A stretch of DNA of 64,000 nucleotides from Vulcanimicrobiota bacterium (lineage in GTDB: Bacteria; Vulcanimicrobiota; Vulcanimicrobiia; Vulcanimicrobiales; Vulcanimicrobiaceae): the NCBI GenBank assembly GCA_003140215.1, contig PLJL01000001.1, forward strand, positions 1 through 64,000, written 5' to 3'. The notes beneath the pieces were generated by a model that worked only from the letters and a program-made list of their open reading frames with translations, was not told the origin of the DNA and ran no database searches. Below are positions 17,059 through 25,200 of the stretch, piece by piece (position 1 is the stretch's first letter; each line of letters starts with the position of its first letter). The position numbers and the translations under genes were made by a program.

Positions 17059-17864
17059 GCGCGCTCGCTGTGCCGGGTCGCGATCAGGTCCCGCATCGGG
17101 CTCGACGCGTTGGCATACAGCCGCTTCTCCATCCGCCCGGCTAAGAACGCCTCACGCCCTGCTTCGACCGCCAGCCGCATCGCGCAGGCCATCCGGACCG
17201 GGTCGCGAGCCAACGCGATCCCCGTGTTCATCAGGACCGCATCGACCCCGAGCTCCATGGCGATCGCGGCATCCGAAGCCGTGCCCACGCCCGCATCGAC
17301 GATCACCGGGATCGCCGATCGCTCCTTGATGAGCCGGATCGAATACGGGTTGCAGACGCCCAAGCCGCTGCCGATCGGCGCCGCCAGCGGCATGACGGCG
17401 GCGCAGCCGACGTCCTCGAGCCGCTTGCACGCGATCGGATCGTCGACGACATAGGGCAACACCACGAAGCCGTCGCGCACCAGCTCTTCCGCCGCCGCGA
17501 TGGTCTCGAGCGTGTCGGGATAGAGCGTCTCGGGGTCGCCGATCACCTCGACTTTGATCAAGTCGGTCCCGAGCGCTTCGCGCGCGAGCTTCGCCGTGAG
17601 CACCGCGTCCTTGGCGGTGTAGCAACCCGCGGTGTTGGGCAGCACGGTCATGTGCTTGCGGTCGATGTAGTCGACCAGCGTCTTCCCGCCGGCATCGTCG
17701 AGATGCATCCGGCGGATCGCGACGGTGACGACCTGGGCGCCGCTGCTCTCGTGGGCGTGCTGCATGATCTCGAGCGACGGGTATTTCCCCGTGCCGACGA
17801 ACAGCCGCGAGCGGAACTCGTACTTGCCGATGCGCAGCGTGTCGGTATCGGTATCGGTGTGCAT
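17055..17864 (-). CDS. thiG: Thiazole synthase
   Basis: Forms the thiazole phosphate ring of thiamine from deoxyxylulose phosphate, dehydroglycine and ThiS thiocarboxylate. 269 aa. Visible: [44 protein letters not shown], the Schiff-base Lys104 in [10 protein letters not shown], and [13 protein letters not shown] in the phosphate loop. The ATG at 17864 is preceded by GGAGG at the right spacing. Its first residues, a TDTDTD run, come from a short hexanucleotide tandem repeat. It starts 1 bp after thiS ends and is followed by an overlapping rhodanese gene. No thiamine riboswitch is seen upstream. Confidence 0.95.
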   Translation of the reverse strand: MHTDTDTDTLRIGKYEFRSRLFVGTGKYPSLEIMQHAHESSGAQVVTVAIRRMHLDDAGGKTLVDYIDRKHMTVLPNTAGCYTAKDAVLTAKLAREALGTDLIKVEVIGDPETLYPDTLETIAAAEELVRDGFVVLPYVVDDPIACKRLEDVGCAAVMPLAAPIGSGLGVCNPYSIRLIKERSAIPVIVDAGVGTASDAAIAMELGVDAVLMNTGIALARDPVRMACAMRLAVEAGREAFLAGRMEKRLYANASSPMRDLIATRHSERA

Positions 17865-17865
17865 G

Positions 17866-18066
17866 CTATCCTCCGGCCACCGCGACGATGACCTCGATGC
17901 GGTCGCCGTCGTGCAACGCGACCGCGGCGTGGTGCGCGCGCGGCACGACGGCATCGTTGAGCGCGACCGCGGTACCGTCGCGAGGCGCACTCAGCGTCTC
18001 GAGCAGGGCCTCGACCGTCGCTCCGTCGGCAACCTCGCGCGTCTCACCGTTGATCGTGATCGTCAC
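17866..18066 (-). CDS. thiS: Sulfur carrier protein ThiS
   Basis: 66 aa ubiquitin-like protein, beginning [15 protein letters not shown] and ending in the obligatory di-glycine (VIVAVAGG) that is adenylated and thiocarboxylated. Start is a GTG 25 bp after the ETF-quinone oxidoreductase stop; no strong ribosome site is visible, so coupling to the upstream gene is likely. Directly followed by thiG. The ThiF-type activating enzyme is not in the window. Confidence 0.9.
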   Translation of the reverse strand: MTITINGETREVADGATVEALLETLSAPRDGTAVALNDAVVPRAHHAAVALHDGDRIEVIVAVAGG

Positions 18067-18091
18067 CGTGCGTTGTTCGCGCTCGCGCGCC

Positions 18092-19747
18092 TCACATCCC
18101 GGTGTAGACCGGACCCTCGCCGCCTTGCGGTGGGACCCAAGTGATGATCTGGTAGGGGTCCATGATGTCGCAGGTCTTGCAGTGCACGCAGTTGGCGAAA
18201 TTGATTTGCAGGCGGCCCTCGGCGGGCGCACTGCCGCTCTTGGTGAAGTGCGGCTCGTAGACGGCGGCTGGGCAGAAGTACTGACACGGGTTGCCGTACT
18301 CGACGGTGCACTTCTCGGCGCAGATGTTGGTGTCGGAGACGTGCAGGTGCGCGGGCTGGCTTTCGTCGTGCATCGTCCCGCTCTTGAACACGTCGGTCAC
18401 CTTGTCGAAGGTGAGCTTGCCGTCGGGGACGACGCGCTTGGTCACCTGCATAGGCGTCAGCTCGCTGAGCTTGCGCAGCCGCTCGTGGCCGTACTCGCCG
18501 GCGAGCTTGTCCTTGATCCCGAAACCGCGCCCACCCGTTATGATCCCCAGCTGGGCGTTCATCAGGCCGCCCCAGATGCCGCCGCTGAAGCCTTGGTGAA
18601 AGTTGCGCGCCGCGTGCAGCTCGCCGAACGCCCACGAGTCGCGGAACTTCTGCTCGTATGCGCCCAGTTTATTCGCCGACGTGTCGCCGGCTTGGAGTGC
18701 GTCGAAGATCGCCTCCGCGGCGAGCATCCCGGACTTCATCGCCAGATGGATCCCCTTGAGCCGCAGACCGTTGAGGAAGCCGGCGCTGTCGCCGACGATG
18801 CACAAGCCGTCGGCGTAGAAACGCGGCATCGCGTGCAGCCCGCCCTCGGGGATCGCTTTGGCGCCGTAGCGGATCATCTCGCCGCCTTCGAGCAGCGGCC
18901 GAATCGCGGGGTGCAGCTTGTAGCGCTGAAAGTTGTCGTGCGGGTCGGTCGTCGGGTCGGCGTAGTCCAGCCCGGTCACCAGCCCGATGTCGATGACGTC
19001 GCCCGTCATCGCGTAGATCCAGCCGCCGCCGAAGGTGTTCCACAGCGGCGCGCCCAGGGTGTGGATCACGCTTCCGGACGGCAGCCGGTTCGGCACCTTC
19101 CACAGCTCTTTGATGCCGACTGCGTACACTTGGGGATCGCGATCGCGGTCCAGGCCCAGCCGCGCGATCGCGGTCTTGGTCAGCGTGCCGCGCGGTCCTT
19201 CGCCCAGCACCACGACCTTGGCGGTGAGATCGGGACCCGGCTCGTAGTTGGATTTGTGCGAACCGTCCTGCGCGACGCCTTTGTCGCCGATGCGCACGCC
19301 GACCACGCGCTCCCCGTCCCACAGCAGCTCCTGTCCGGGGAAGGCCGGGAAGACGTCGACGCCGGCTGCTTCGGCTTTGGCGGCGAGCCACTTGGTGAGA
19401 TTCGAGAGCGACGCAACGTACTTGCCGTGATTGTTGAGCACGGGTGGTACGAACGGCGCCTTGATCTTCCCGCCGTTGGTGAGAAACCACATCGCGTCGC
19501 TGGTCACCGGCGTGTCGAGCCCGCCGGTGACGTCCTCGCCCGGCAACAGTTCGGCCAGCGCCTTGGGGTCGACGACGGCGCCCGAGAAACCGTGATTGCC
19601 GATCTCGCCGCCCTTCTCGATCACCATCACGGCGAGCTCGGTCCCGGCGGCCTTGGCGAGCTGCTGCAGCCGAATCGCGCCGCCTAGCGAGGCGGGGCCG
19701 GCTCCGACGAATAGGACATCGACTTCGAGGGAATCGCGCTGTGGCAT
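18092..19747 (-). CDS. Electron transfer flavoprotein-quinone oxidoreductase
   Basis: Membrane-associated FAD and 4Fe-4S enzyme that passes electrons from ETF (fatty acid and amino acid oxidation) to quinone. 551 aa, typical for a full-length member. N-terminal FAD motif VLFVGAGPASLGGAIRL; ubiquinone-binding region IYAMTGDVIDIGLVTGLDY; C-terminal cluster cysteines in ICAEKCTVEY, NPCQYFCPAAVYEP and NCVHCKTCDIMDP. First gene of the run ending in thiS-thiG; there is no obvious functional link to thiamine. ETF subunits are not in the window. Confidence 0.93.
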   Translation of the reverse strand: MPQRDSLEVDVLFVGAGPASLGGAIRLQQLAKAAGTELAVMVIEKGGEIGNHGFSGAVVDPKALAELLPGEDVTGGLDTPVTSDAMWFLTNGGKIKAPFVPPVLNNHGKYVASLSNLTKWLAAKAEAAGVDVFPAFPGQELLWDGERVVGVRIGDKGVAQDGSHKSNYEPGPDLTAKVVVLGEGPRGTLTKTAIARLGLDRDRDPQVYAVGIKELWKVPNRLPSGSVIHTLGAPLWNTFGGGWIYAMTGDVIDIGLVTGLDYADPTTDPHDNFQRYKLHPAIRPLLEGGEMIRYGAKAIPEGGLHAMPRFYADGLCIVGDSAGFLNGLRLKGIHLAMKSGMLAAEAIFDALQAGDTSANKLGAYEQKFRDSWAFGELHAARNFHQGFSGGIWGGLMNAQLGIITGGRGFGIKDKLAGEYGHERLRKLSELTPMQVTKRVVPDGKLTFDKVTDVFKSGTMHDESQPAHLHVSDTNICAEKCTVEYGNPCQYFCPAAVYEPHFTKSGSAPAEGRLQINFANCVHCKTCDIMDPYQIITWVPPQGGEGPVYTGM

Positions 19748-19787
19748 GAGCCGCCCGCCTTCGCGGACGGCGGCTACGGCTCCCTGG

Positions 19788-20570
19788 CTACAAGCGCGAA
19801 AGAGCAGCGGTTACTGCGACGCGGTGCGCGGCGATGCGCTCGGCCCACGGGCGCGGGAGCGGCGTCTCGAACGTCAGCGAGGACGGTGTGCCGCGATACA
19901 GCAGCGCAAACGAGCTGGGGAGTCCCGAGAACGCGCGCAGCTCGGCCTCGTAGTCGACCAGCACCGCGCCGCGCTCGAGCCGGTACATCGTCGTCGGATC
20001 GAAACCCGCCGGCGCCCCCACGTCGAAGCCGTCCTCGAGCGCCTGCACCGGGAGCCCGGCATCGTCGAGCGCGGCGACGACGACCGGCGAGTACCACGGA
20101 GCGAATCCCGGCCGCAGCGGTTCGTACACGTAGCAACCGGCGGCCTCGAAATCTTCGTGCAGATCGAGCGCAAACGCGAAGCGCCGGTCACGGTTGGCGG
20201 TGAACACGGCCCGCGCCTCGGGGCTCGTGCCGCCGCGCGAGAAGCTGCGGTTGACGTCCTGGCCCTCGGCGTTGGCGCGGGTTCCGGCCACGTAGCCGCT
20301 CGGATTGAGGCACGGCCAGATGCGGTATGCGAAGCGGCCGTCGAGCAGCCCGTCGCGGACCAGCGCGAGTAGCGCCCACGGTGCGGCGGGCTCGTCGCCG
20401 TGGACGCCCGCCGAGATCGAGATCGTCGCCGTCGCCGTCCCCGCGCCCAGCTCGGCGAAAAGCAGCGTACGCGGCGCGCCGACGCAGGCGACCTCGCGCA
20501 CGAGCACACCCCGCGGGCGTAACGCTCGCCAGCCCTGTGCGAGCTCCGCGTACGAACCAGCCTCGGTCAC
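19788..20570 (-). CDS. M14-family metallocarboxypeptidase-like protein
   Basis: 260 aa zinc hydrolase of the carboxypeptidase A/succinylglutamate desuccinylase superfamily. The HxxE motif is in SAGVHGDEPAAPWALL; a substrate-binding Asn-Arg pair is in DVNRSFSRGG; the third zinc His is in ALDLHEDFEAAG. The start is a GTG 7 bp after the glcF stop codon, so it is in one operon with glcF. The natural substrate is not evident; deacylation of small amides is as likely as peptide cleavage. Confidence 0.78.
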   Translation of the reverse strand: MTEAGSYAELAQGWRALRPRGVLVREVACVGAPRTLLFAELGAGTATATISISAGVHGDEPAAPWALLALVRDGLLDGRFAYRIWPCLNPSGYVAGTRANAEGQDVNRSFSRGGTSPEARAVFTANRDRRFAFALDLHEDFEAAGCYVYEPLRPGFAPWYSPVVVAALDDAGLPVQALEDGFDVGAPAGFDPTTMYRLERGAVLVDYEAELRAFSGLPSSFALLYRGTPSSLTFETPLPRPWAERIAAHRVAVTAALSRL

Positions 20571-20577
20571 GACCGGA

Positions 20578-21900
20578 TCAGGCCAGCGCCGTCCCGTTGA
20601 TCGCCGCGTCGAGCAGCTCGATGGGATGCGCGGCCCGCAGCGCGTGCCCGCGCTCGCGCGCGATCGCCTGCATCTGCAACGTACAGCCGGGATTGGCGCT
20701 GGCGACGAGATCCGGCGCGACGCTCTCGACGTTGTCGACCTTGCGCGTCCCGATCTCGTGGGCGGACTCGGGTTGGAAGAGGTTGTACGTTCCGGCGCTG
20801 CCGCAGCATTGCTCGCCGTCGGGGATCTCGAGCAGCTCCAGCCCGGGGATCGTGCGCAGCAGCTCGCGCGGCTGAAGCCGCACGCGCTGCGCGTGCGCGA
20901 GGTGGCAGGCGTCGTGATATGCGACGCGCATCTCCAGCGGCTTGCGCGGCGCACGGGGTTCCAAGGTAGCAAGGTACTCGTTGATGTCGCGAACCTTCAC
21001 CGCGAAGGCCTGCGCGCGCGCCTGCCAGGCGGGGTCGCCGGCGAGCAGCTCGCCGTATTCTTTGAGGGTCGAACCGCAGCCGGCAGCGTTGATGAGGATC
21101 GCGTCGACCTCGTGCTTCTCGAAGCGCGCTATCAGCGCTCGCGCGAACGCTTTGCCTTCCTCGAGCCGGCCGCTGTGCACCGAGAGCGCGCCGCAGCAGC
21201 CCTGGCCGCCGGGGACGAGCACCTCGCAGCCTTCGGCGCTGAGCACGCGGACCGTCGCGGCGTTCACGTTGGGGAAGTACACGCGCTGTACGCAGCCCGC
21301 GACGAGCGCGACGCGCGCCCGGCGCTGACCTTGCGCGGGCGTTCGGGCCGGAAGTGCAGCGAACGAGTCGCGCAGGTTGATCGGCGGCGCCATCGTCGCG
21401 AGCTGCCGCAGCTGCGACGGCAACAGGTTCCCGAGCGGACCCGCGACGAGGCGCGGCAGGCCCATTTTCGCCGCCAGCCACAGCGCCGGCAGCATCGCGC
21501 GCAGCCGCTTCGGGTACGGGAACAGCGCGAACACGAAGTTCCGGAACCCGGCATCGGCGGCGCTGCGCGGCAGCGTATCCTCAATCCGGGCACGGGTCGC
21601 TTCGATCAGCAGATCGTAGCGGACGCCCGACGGGCACGCCGGTACGCAGGCCATACACCCCAGGCACGCGTCGATGTGGCCGCGCACCACCTCGTCGAGC
21701 GGGATGAGCTGCTCCGAGAAGCCCTTCATCAGGTCGATCCGACCGCGCGGCGAGTCCATCTCCTCGCCCCAGGACTGGTACGTCGGGCACGCCGGCAAGC
21801 AGAACCCGCAGTGCACGCAGTCCGAGATCAACGAGTCGAAGCTGCGCGGCCCGGACTGCGCAGGAGAATCCGTTTGCCGAGTATCCGTGACGTCGGGCAT
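20578..21900 (-). CDS. glcF: Glycolate oxidase iron-sulfur subunit
   Basis: 440 aa, longer by about 30 than the E. coli protein. Two 4Fe-4S ferredoxin motifs are near the N-terminus (CVHCGFCLPACPTYQ and CLGCMACVPACPSG), then two CCG domains (GGQGCCGALSVHSG and GEQCCGSAGTYN) that bind the electron-carrying cofactors. With GlcD and GlcE it would oxidise glycolate to glyoxylate and pass electrons to quinone. Unusually it is not beside glcDE but 10 kb away, upstream of an M14 peptidase. Its first 34 codons and 5' flank are duplicated at 23535-23667. An alternative is a related lactate or heterodisulfide-type subunit. Confidence 0.88.
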   Translation of the reverse strand: MPDVTDTRQTDSPAQSGPRSFDSLISDCVHCGFCLPACPTYQSWGEEMDSPRGRIDLMKGFSEQLIPLDEVVRGHIDACLGCMACVPACPSGVRYDLLIEATRARIEDTLPRSAADAGFRNFVFALFPYPKRLRAMLPALWLAAKMGLPRLVAGPLGNLLPSQLRQLATMAPPINLRDSFAALPARTPAQGQRRARVALVAGCVQRVYFPNVNAATVRVLSAEGCEVLVPGGQGCCGALSVHSGRLEEGKAFARALIARFEKHEVDAILINAAGCGSTLKEYGELLAGDPAWQARAQAFAVKVRDINEYLATLEPRAPRKPLEMRVAYHDACHLAHAQRVRLQPRELLRTIPGLELLEIPDGEQCCGSAGTYNLFQPESAHEIGTRKVDNVESVAPDLVASANPGCTLQMQAIARERGHALRAAHPIELLDAAINGTALA

Positions 21901-21932
21901 CTCAGCCCACTTCGCCGTCGGTGCTCGATCCT
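21800..21932. repeat. glcF 5'-end repeat, copy A (functional gene)
   Basis: About 133 bp covering the first codons of glcF and 32 bp upstream. It matches copy B at 23535-23667 in the same orientation at roughly 85 percent by eye, with unbroken runs such as GAGAATCCGTTTGCCGAGTA. The two copies bracket an accessory segment with two genes. Confidence 0.85.
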
Positions 21933-21971
21933 TCTCTTGTGGGCCCCGCGGAGGCCCGCCGAAACGGTGGT

Positions 21972-22892
21972 TCAAGTACAGCCGACAGTGGGCTTGTCGA
22001 CCTTTACCGTTGCGACTCGATCGCTGCGGTTGAAGGTGATGACGATATGAGTCGACCACCCGCAGTCGACATCGAAAGCACCAGCGAGGTCAAGTTCTGC
22101 ATCTGGATTCGGCATCGGCTTGTAGCGACGATCAAGAGCGCAGAACCCCTCTTGTTTCGGGAGGGGCTCGTTCATGTAAGGCCATGCCCCGCTTGACCAA
22201 TCTCCCGTGTCGCAGCCTGCGAAAACCAGCCGATGCTTCGCTGGGCCCACCGCCGATATCGGTTTCCCTTTGACGAACGCCCAGTTGTAAGCAGTCAGTC
22301 CTTTTGACTTGAGCATGTGGTATGCGGCAGCTCGGGTGGTGCCTGGAACGACATGCTGGGGAATCCAAGCGGCTTCGTCGGCGGCGAGTGCTGCACTCTG
22401 ATCGCTCACAGCTTTGAAGGCGCGAGCGAAAGCATTGCCGAGTGCTTGACGCGATGCGCGGTCGCGCGGAGTTCTGGCATAAATCGCTTGCAAGGTCCGT
22501 CCGGCGTCACCGTTGTCCATCACCGCAAGTGCCAGCGCCGCAAGATACGCCTCGCCGTAGCGGGGATCGGCCCTTGATTTCTGAGCGGTTGACATCCAGA
22601 TGACCTGTCTTGCCGGAGGGCCAAGGTTCCTACCCTGGTAGGAGACGAGCGGCGCCTCGGACGGCATAGCCGCCGGATCCTTCGAGACTGCGTGGATCTG
22701 TGGTGATCGTGGACGACGCCGCAATCCGAACAGGCCATTCATGAATGCGGAGATGTCGCTCTTGGTGATGGTTTGCCGATCGATCACCAGGTCGCTCGGT
22801 GGGGGCGACCCCTGAGCGGCTACGGGACCTGCCAGAGCGGCTACCAGGAGACCTCCAATCGCGGCGACCTTCATTACGTTAGGAAAAGCCAT
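21972..22892 (-). CDS. Secreted hypothetical protein
   Basis: 306 aa with a signal peptide (residues about 1-25, MAFPNVMKVAAIGGLLVAAL ending GPVAA). The mature part has a helical middle (AYLAALALAVMDNGDAGRTL) and a C-terminal domain with three cysteines (FAGCDTGDW, GFCALDRRYK, VDCGWS) that could form a disulfide. Not recognised. It lies between the two glcF repeats, in the same orientation as glcF and 71 bp upstream of it, so read-through into glcF is possible. Confidence 0.65.
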   Translation of the reverse strand: MAFPNVMKVAAIGGLLVAALAGPVAAQGSPPPSDLVIDRQTITKSDISAFMNGLFGLRRRPRSPQIHAVSKDPAAMPSEAPLVSYQGRNLGPPARQVIWMSTAQKSRADPRYGEAYLAALALAVMDNGDAGRTLQAIYARTPRDRASRQALGNAFARAFKAVSDQSAALAADEAAWIPQHVVPGTTRAAAYHMLKSKGLTAYNWAFVKGKPISAVGPAKHRLVFAGCDTGDWSSGAWPYMNEPLPKQEGFCALDRRYKPMPNPDAELDLAGAFDVDCGWSTHIVITFNRSDRVATVKVDKPTVGCT

Positions 22893-22964
22893 GTACCTAG
22901 AGGTTCCCATTGCTGGCTGCCACATAATCCTCGCCAATTTGAGGCCTGCTCCGCCCGCCGCATT

Positions 22965-23522
22965 TTACCGATCCCAGCCAGGGATCGGGCGTTCGACGGC
23001 TTCGGCATGCGGTGGACGGTCAAGCATCGCCGATATCCAGGCGCGGTATCCGGGCTCGTCGAGGTCCACGCCATCTGCAGCGTGCCAAGCGAAGTACGCC
23101 TGGTACGCCGAACGGAGCGCGTCTCTCCGCTCAGCGGTCCAGTCCTTTGTCGAAATCCGACCGAGTTGCTTCATCACCATCGCATCTTCCAGCGCAACGC
23201 CGCGAAACTGCGCACGAAGCATTGCCGGAACGAAGTAAGCGATGTCATGCGGCGAGCCGATCGTCGACGTCAAACGAAATGCGATCTGGCCGATGTCGGA
23301 ATTCGTCATCTCCAAGGGCGGGACCGTGCGCAGGTATTCGATGTCATGATCACTGAAGCAGTGAGGGCACGCGGCGAAGTCGTCACTCAGGCGAGCCTCG
23401 GCGAAGGCAGCGGCGAGATCGCGCAGCGCCGACCGCACCTCCGCGGGGAGGTCCCACTGCACACGATCGCAGTCCTCATCGACGCCGAAGCGGTTCTGGC
23501 GCGGGGGGTCCATGTCGTCCAT
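22965..23522 (-). CDS. Hypothetical protein (185 aa)
   Basis: Starts MDDMDPPRQNRFGVDED. Mostly helical and acidic, with one CPHCFSDHDIEYL motif that could bind a metal, and AWHAADGVDLDEPGYRAWI near the end. Not recognised. The ATG follows the stop codon of the truncated glcF reading frame by only 2 nt, so translation may now depend on that remnant. No strong ribosome site is otherwise visible. The second in-frame ATG (23513) is an alternative start. Confidence 0.6.
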   Translation of the reverse strand: MDDMDPPRQNRFGVDEDCDRVQWDLPAEVRSALRDLAAAFAEARLSDDFAACPHCFSDHDIEYLRTVPPLEMTNSDIGQIAFRLTSTIGSPHDIAYFVPAMLRAQFRGVALEDAMVMKQLGRISTKDWTAERRDALRSAYQAYFAWHAADGVDLDEPGYRAWISAMLDRPPHAEAVERPIPGWDR

Positions 23523-23524
23523 GC

Positions 23525-23667
23525 TTACGAGCGCCAGAAGCCGCAGTGAACGCAGCCCGAGATCAGCGGGTCGAAGGTGCTCGGCCCGGACTGGGCGGGA
23601 GAATCCGTTTGCCGAGTATCGGTAGCGTCGGCCACCCTCGGACCCTTCGCTGTCGGGACTCGATCCT
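23525..23667 (-). pseudogene. Truncated duplicate of the glcF 5' end
   Basis: Encodes ATDTRQTDSPAQSGPSTFD and LISGCVHCGFW, then stops, matching the glcF N-terminus (VTDTRQTDSPAQSGPRSFD, LISDCVHCGFC) up to the third Cys of the first cluster motif. The glcF ATG is replaced; a GTG at about 23634 could still start a 36-residue peptide. The rest of glcF is missing. Confidence 0.85.
23535..23667. repeat. glcF 5'-end repeat, copy B (remnant)
   Basis: Second copy of the 133-bp repeat described at 21800-21932, direct orientation, about 1.7 kb away. It runs from just upstream of the 185-aa gene to the stop codon of the frameshifted remnant. Confidence 0.83.
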
Positions 23668-23956
23668 CTACCCATGGGCTTTTGAAAGGCGCTTGGCCTT
23701 CGCATCTCGCGCAAGCATGCGGGCATACCACGCGGGGATGACCCCCTTTGCCCTGTTGTCTGCTCCATAGGTATAGACGGTAAAGCCTTCGCTCCACATC
23801 CCGATGTCGAGCGCGCAACATTGGATGGTGAAGCCGCGGATATGCTCGCGGAAGCCCGGGCTGCGGCCGCGGGTCGAACCCGAGCCGACGGAGCATCCGC
23901 TGGCGGTCGAGCAACCAGACGGTATCGGTTTGGAACGGATCGGCGCGGTCTACCAC
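23668..23956 (-). pseudogene. Frameshifted gene remnant
   Basis: No intact gene covers this interval. Read on the minus strand, one frame gives EGVVDRADPFQTDTVWLLDR and QRMLRRLGFDPR; near 23850 (a G/C-rich GCCCGGGCTGCGG stretch) a second frame takes over with REHIRGFTIQCCALDIGMW, SEGFTVYTYGADNRAKGVIP and AWYARMLARDAKAKRLSKAHG, then TAG. Together these read like one continuous protein broken by a small indel. Family unknown. It may instead be two unrelated chance frames, but the residue composition is protein-like on both sides. Confidence 0.5.
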
Positions 23957-23990
23957 GCCTTCGAAGCGCAGCAGGCCGCAACGAACCGAG

Positions 23991-25094
23991 CTAGTGCGAA
24001 GGGCTCGGGGCGGGGCTCGGGGCCGGTGCCGATGACGGGTAAAGCTGGTCGAGCGCCGGGTCCATCGCGCGCTCCGAAACGCCGGTGACGGCCGCGCCGA
24101 AGTTGTACATGAACGCCTGACCCATGTCGGCCTCGGCGGCTCCGTGTCCCGTCACACTGCCGGTGCAGTTCAACTGGGTGAGATGCAACGAGGCGTGCGA
24201 GCGGCCGGACACCGACGACTGCTCGATACGGATGTTCGGCACGATGATCGCCTGCGCGGCGCTTGCCGTGCAGAGCTCCGCGGCGCGGGAGACCGCGGTG
24301 AGATGATCGATCGGCGTTCCGAGTTTGACGTCGGGCTTGCGCGCCTGCAAGTGGGTGAGCAGCGAATGCGACATGTCGGGGGCGTGCGGGTCACCGATCG
24401 TCGGCTGCTCGAAGGGTAGGAGCAAAAATGTCGTTGGCGGCGCGGCGGCCGCCGCAACCAAGGGCGCTGCAGCGGCTGGTGTAGCCGCCCCTTGCGGAAC
24501 GGTAGCGGCAGCGCGTGCTTTGACGGCAGCGTCGATCGCGCTGCGGAAAGCGCCGTCGACGGCCGAGCCCAGGTTTCCGACGGAGAACGCGCCGGTTCGC
24601 GCTTCATCTCCCATGGTCGTCGTGGTCCAGCGGATGTTGCCGTCGCAACCGATCTCGTCGAGCCGGAACTCGGCGTGCGTCGGATACCGCTCGATCATGA
24701 GCCACAGTCCGATCGGAAAGATTTTCTTGGTTTGCTCGTAGCGCCCCTCAGGGATGAGTATCCCCGACGCACCGTTGTCGGCGCAGACCTTCGCGGCGTT
24801 TGCTACCGCGTCCAGGTGATCGACTGCGGCGACGCCCTTGACGTTCACGCCGGCAGCGGGAAGATCGGCCAACAGCTTCTCCGAGATTGCCAACGCGTGC
24901 GGATCGGTACTGCCCGGCTCCTCATACGGCACCAGAACCAGCGGTATCGCCGGCGCCAGTTGAGCTGGGGGCGATGCCGCCGGCGTAGCCGGGGCGGTCG
25001 GGGTCTGCGCCAGAGCGGGCGCGATGCCAACGGCCAGCGCAACAGCGCAGGCGGCGATCAATGACTTCTTCTTCACGTTCGTTTTTCCGATCAT
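23991..25094 (-). CDS. Secreted protein with two related domains
   Basis: 367 aa with a signal peptide (IAACAVALAVGIAPALA). Two units of about 130 residues share a layout: VLVPYEEPGSTDPHA / LLLPFEQPTIGDPHA, AAVDHLDAVANAAKVC / TPIDHLTAVSRAAELC, ASGILIPEGRYEQ / AQAIIVPNIRIEQ, LDEIGCDGNI / LTQLNCTGSV. A Pro/Ala linker separates them and a Pro/Ser tail ends the protein. The paired Cys in each unit suggest a disulfide per domain. Function unknown. The start is either the ATG at 25094 or a GTG 18 bases inside. Confidence 0.7.
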   Translation of the reverse strand: MIGKTNVKKKSLIAACAVALAVGIAPALAQTPTAPATPAASPPAQLAPAIPLVLVPYEEPGSTDPHALAISEKLLADLPAAGVNVKGVAAVDHLDAVANAAKVCADNGASGILIPEGRYEQTKKIFPIGLWLMIERYPTHAEFRLDEIGCDGNIRWTTTTMGDEARTGAFSVGNLGSAVDGAFRSAIDAAVKARAAATVPQGAATPAAAAPLVAAAAAPPTTFLLLPFEQPTIGDPHAPDMSHSLLTHLQARKPDVKLGTPIDHLTAVSRAAELCTASAAQAIIVPNIRIEQSSVSGRSHASLHLTQLNCTGSVTGHGAAEADMGQAFMYNFGAAVTGVSERAMDPALDQLYPSSAPAPSPAPSPSH

Positions 25095-25200
25095 CGTTAG
25101 CGTAGACAAGCGGCCTCGCGGCAGCGCTAAGGAACGCTGCCGCAAACGGGTGCCACGGTCATCGTTCGCGACGACCGTCGAGAGTCATCGCCCCAAAGGG

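Noticed and set aside
19748-19787. Possible thiamine riboswitch for the thi genes
   Set aside because: The gap holds only an imperfect GCCGCC/GGCGGC hairpin; none of the conserved thiamine-pyrophosphate riboswitch segments are seen here or before thiS.
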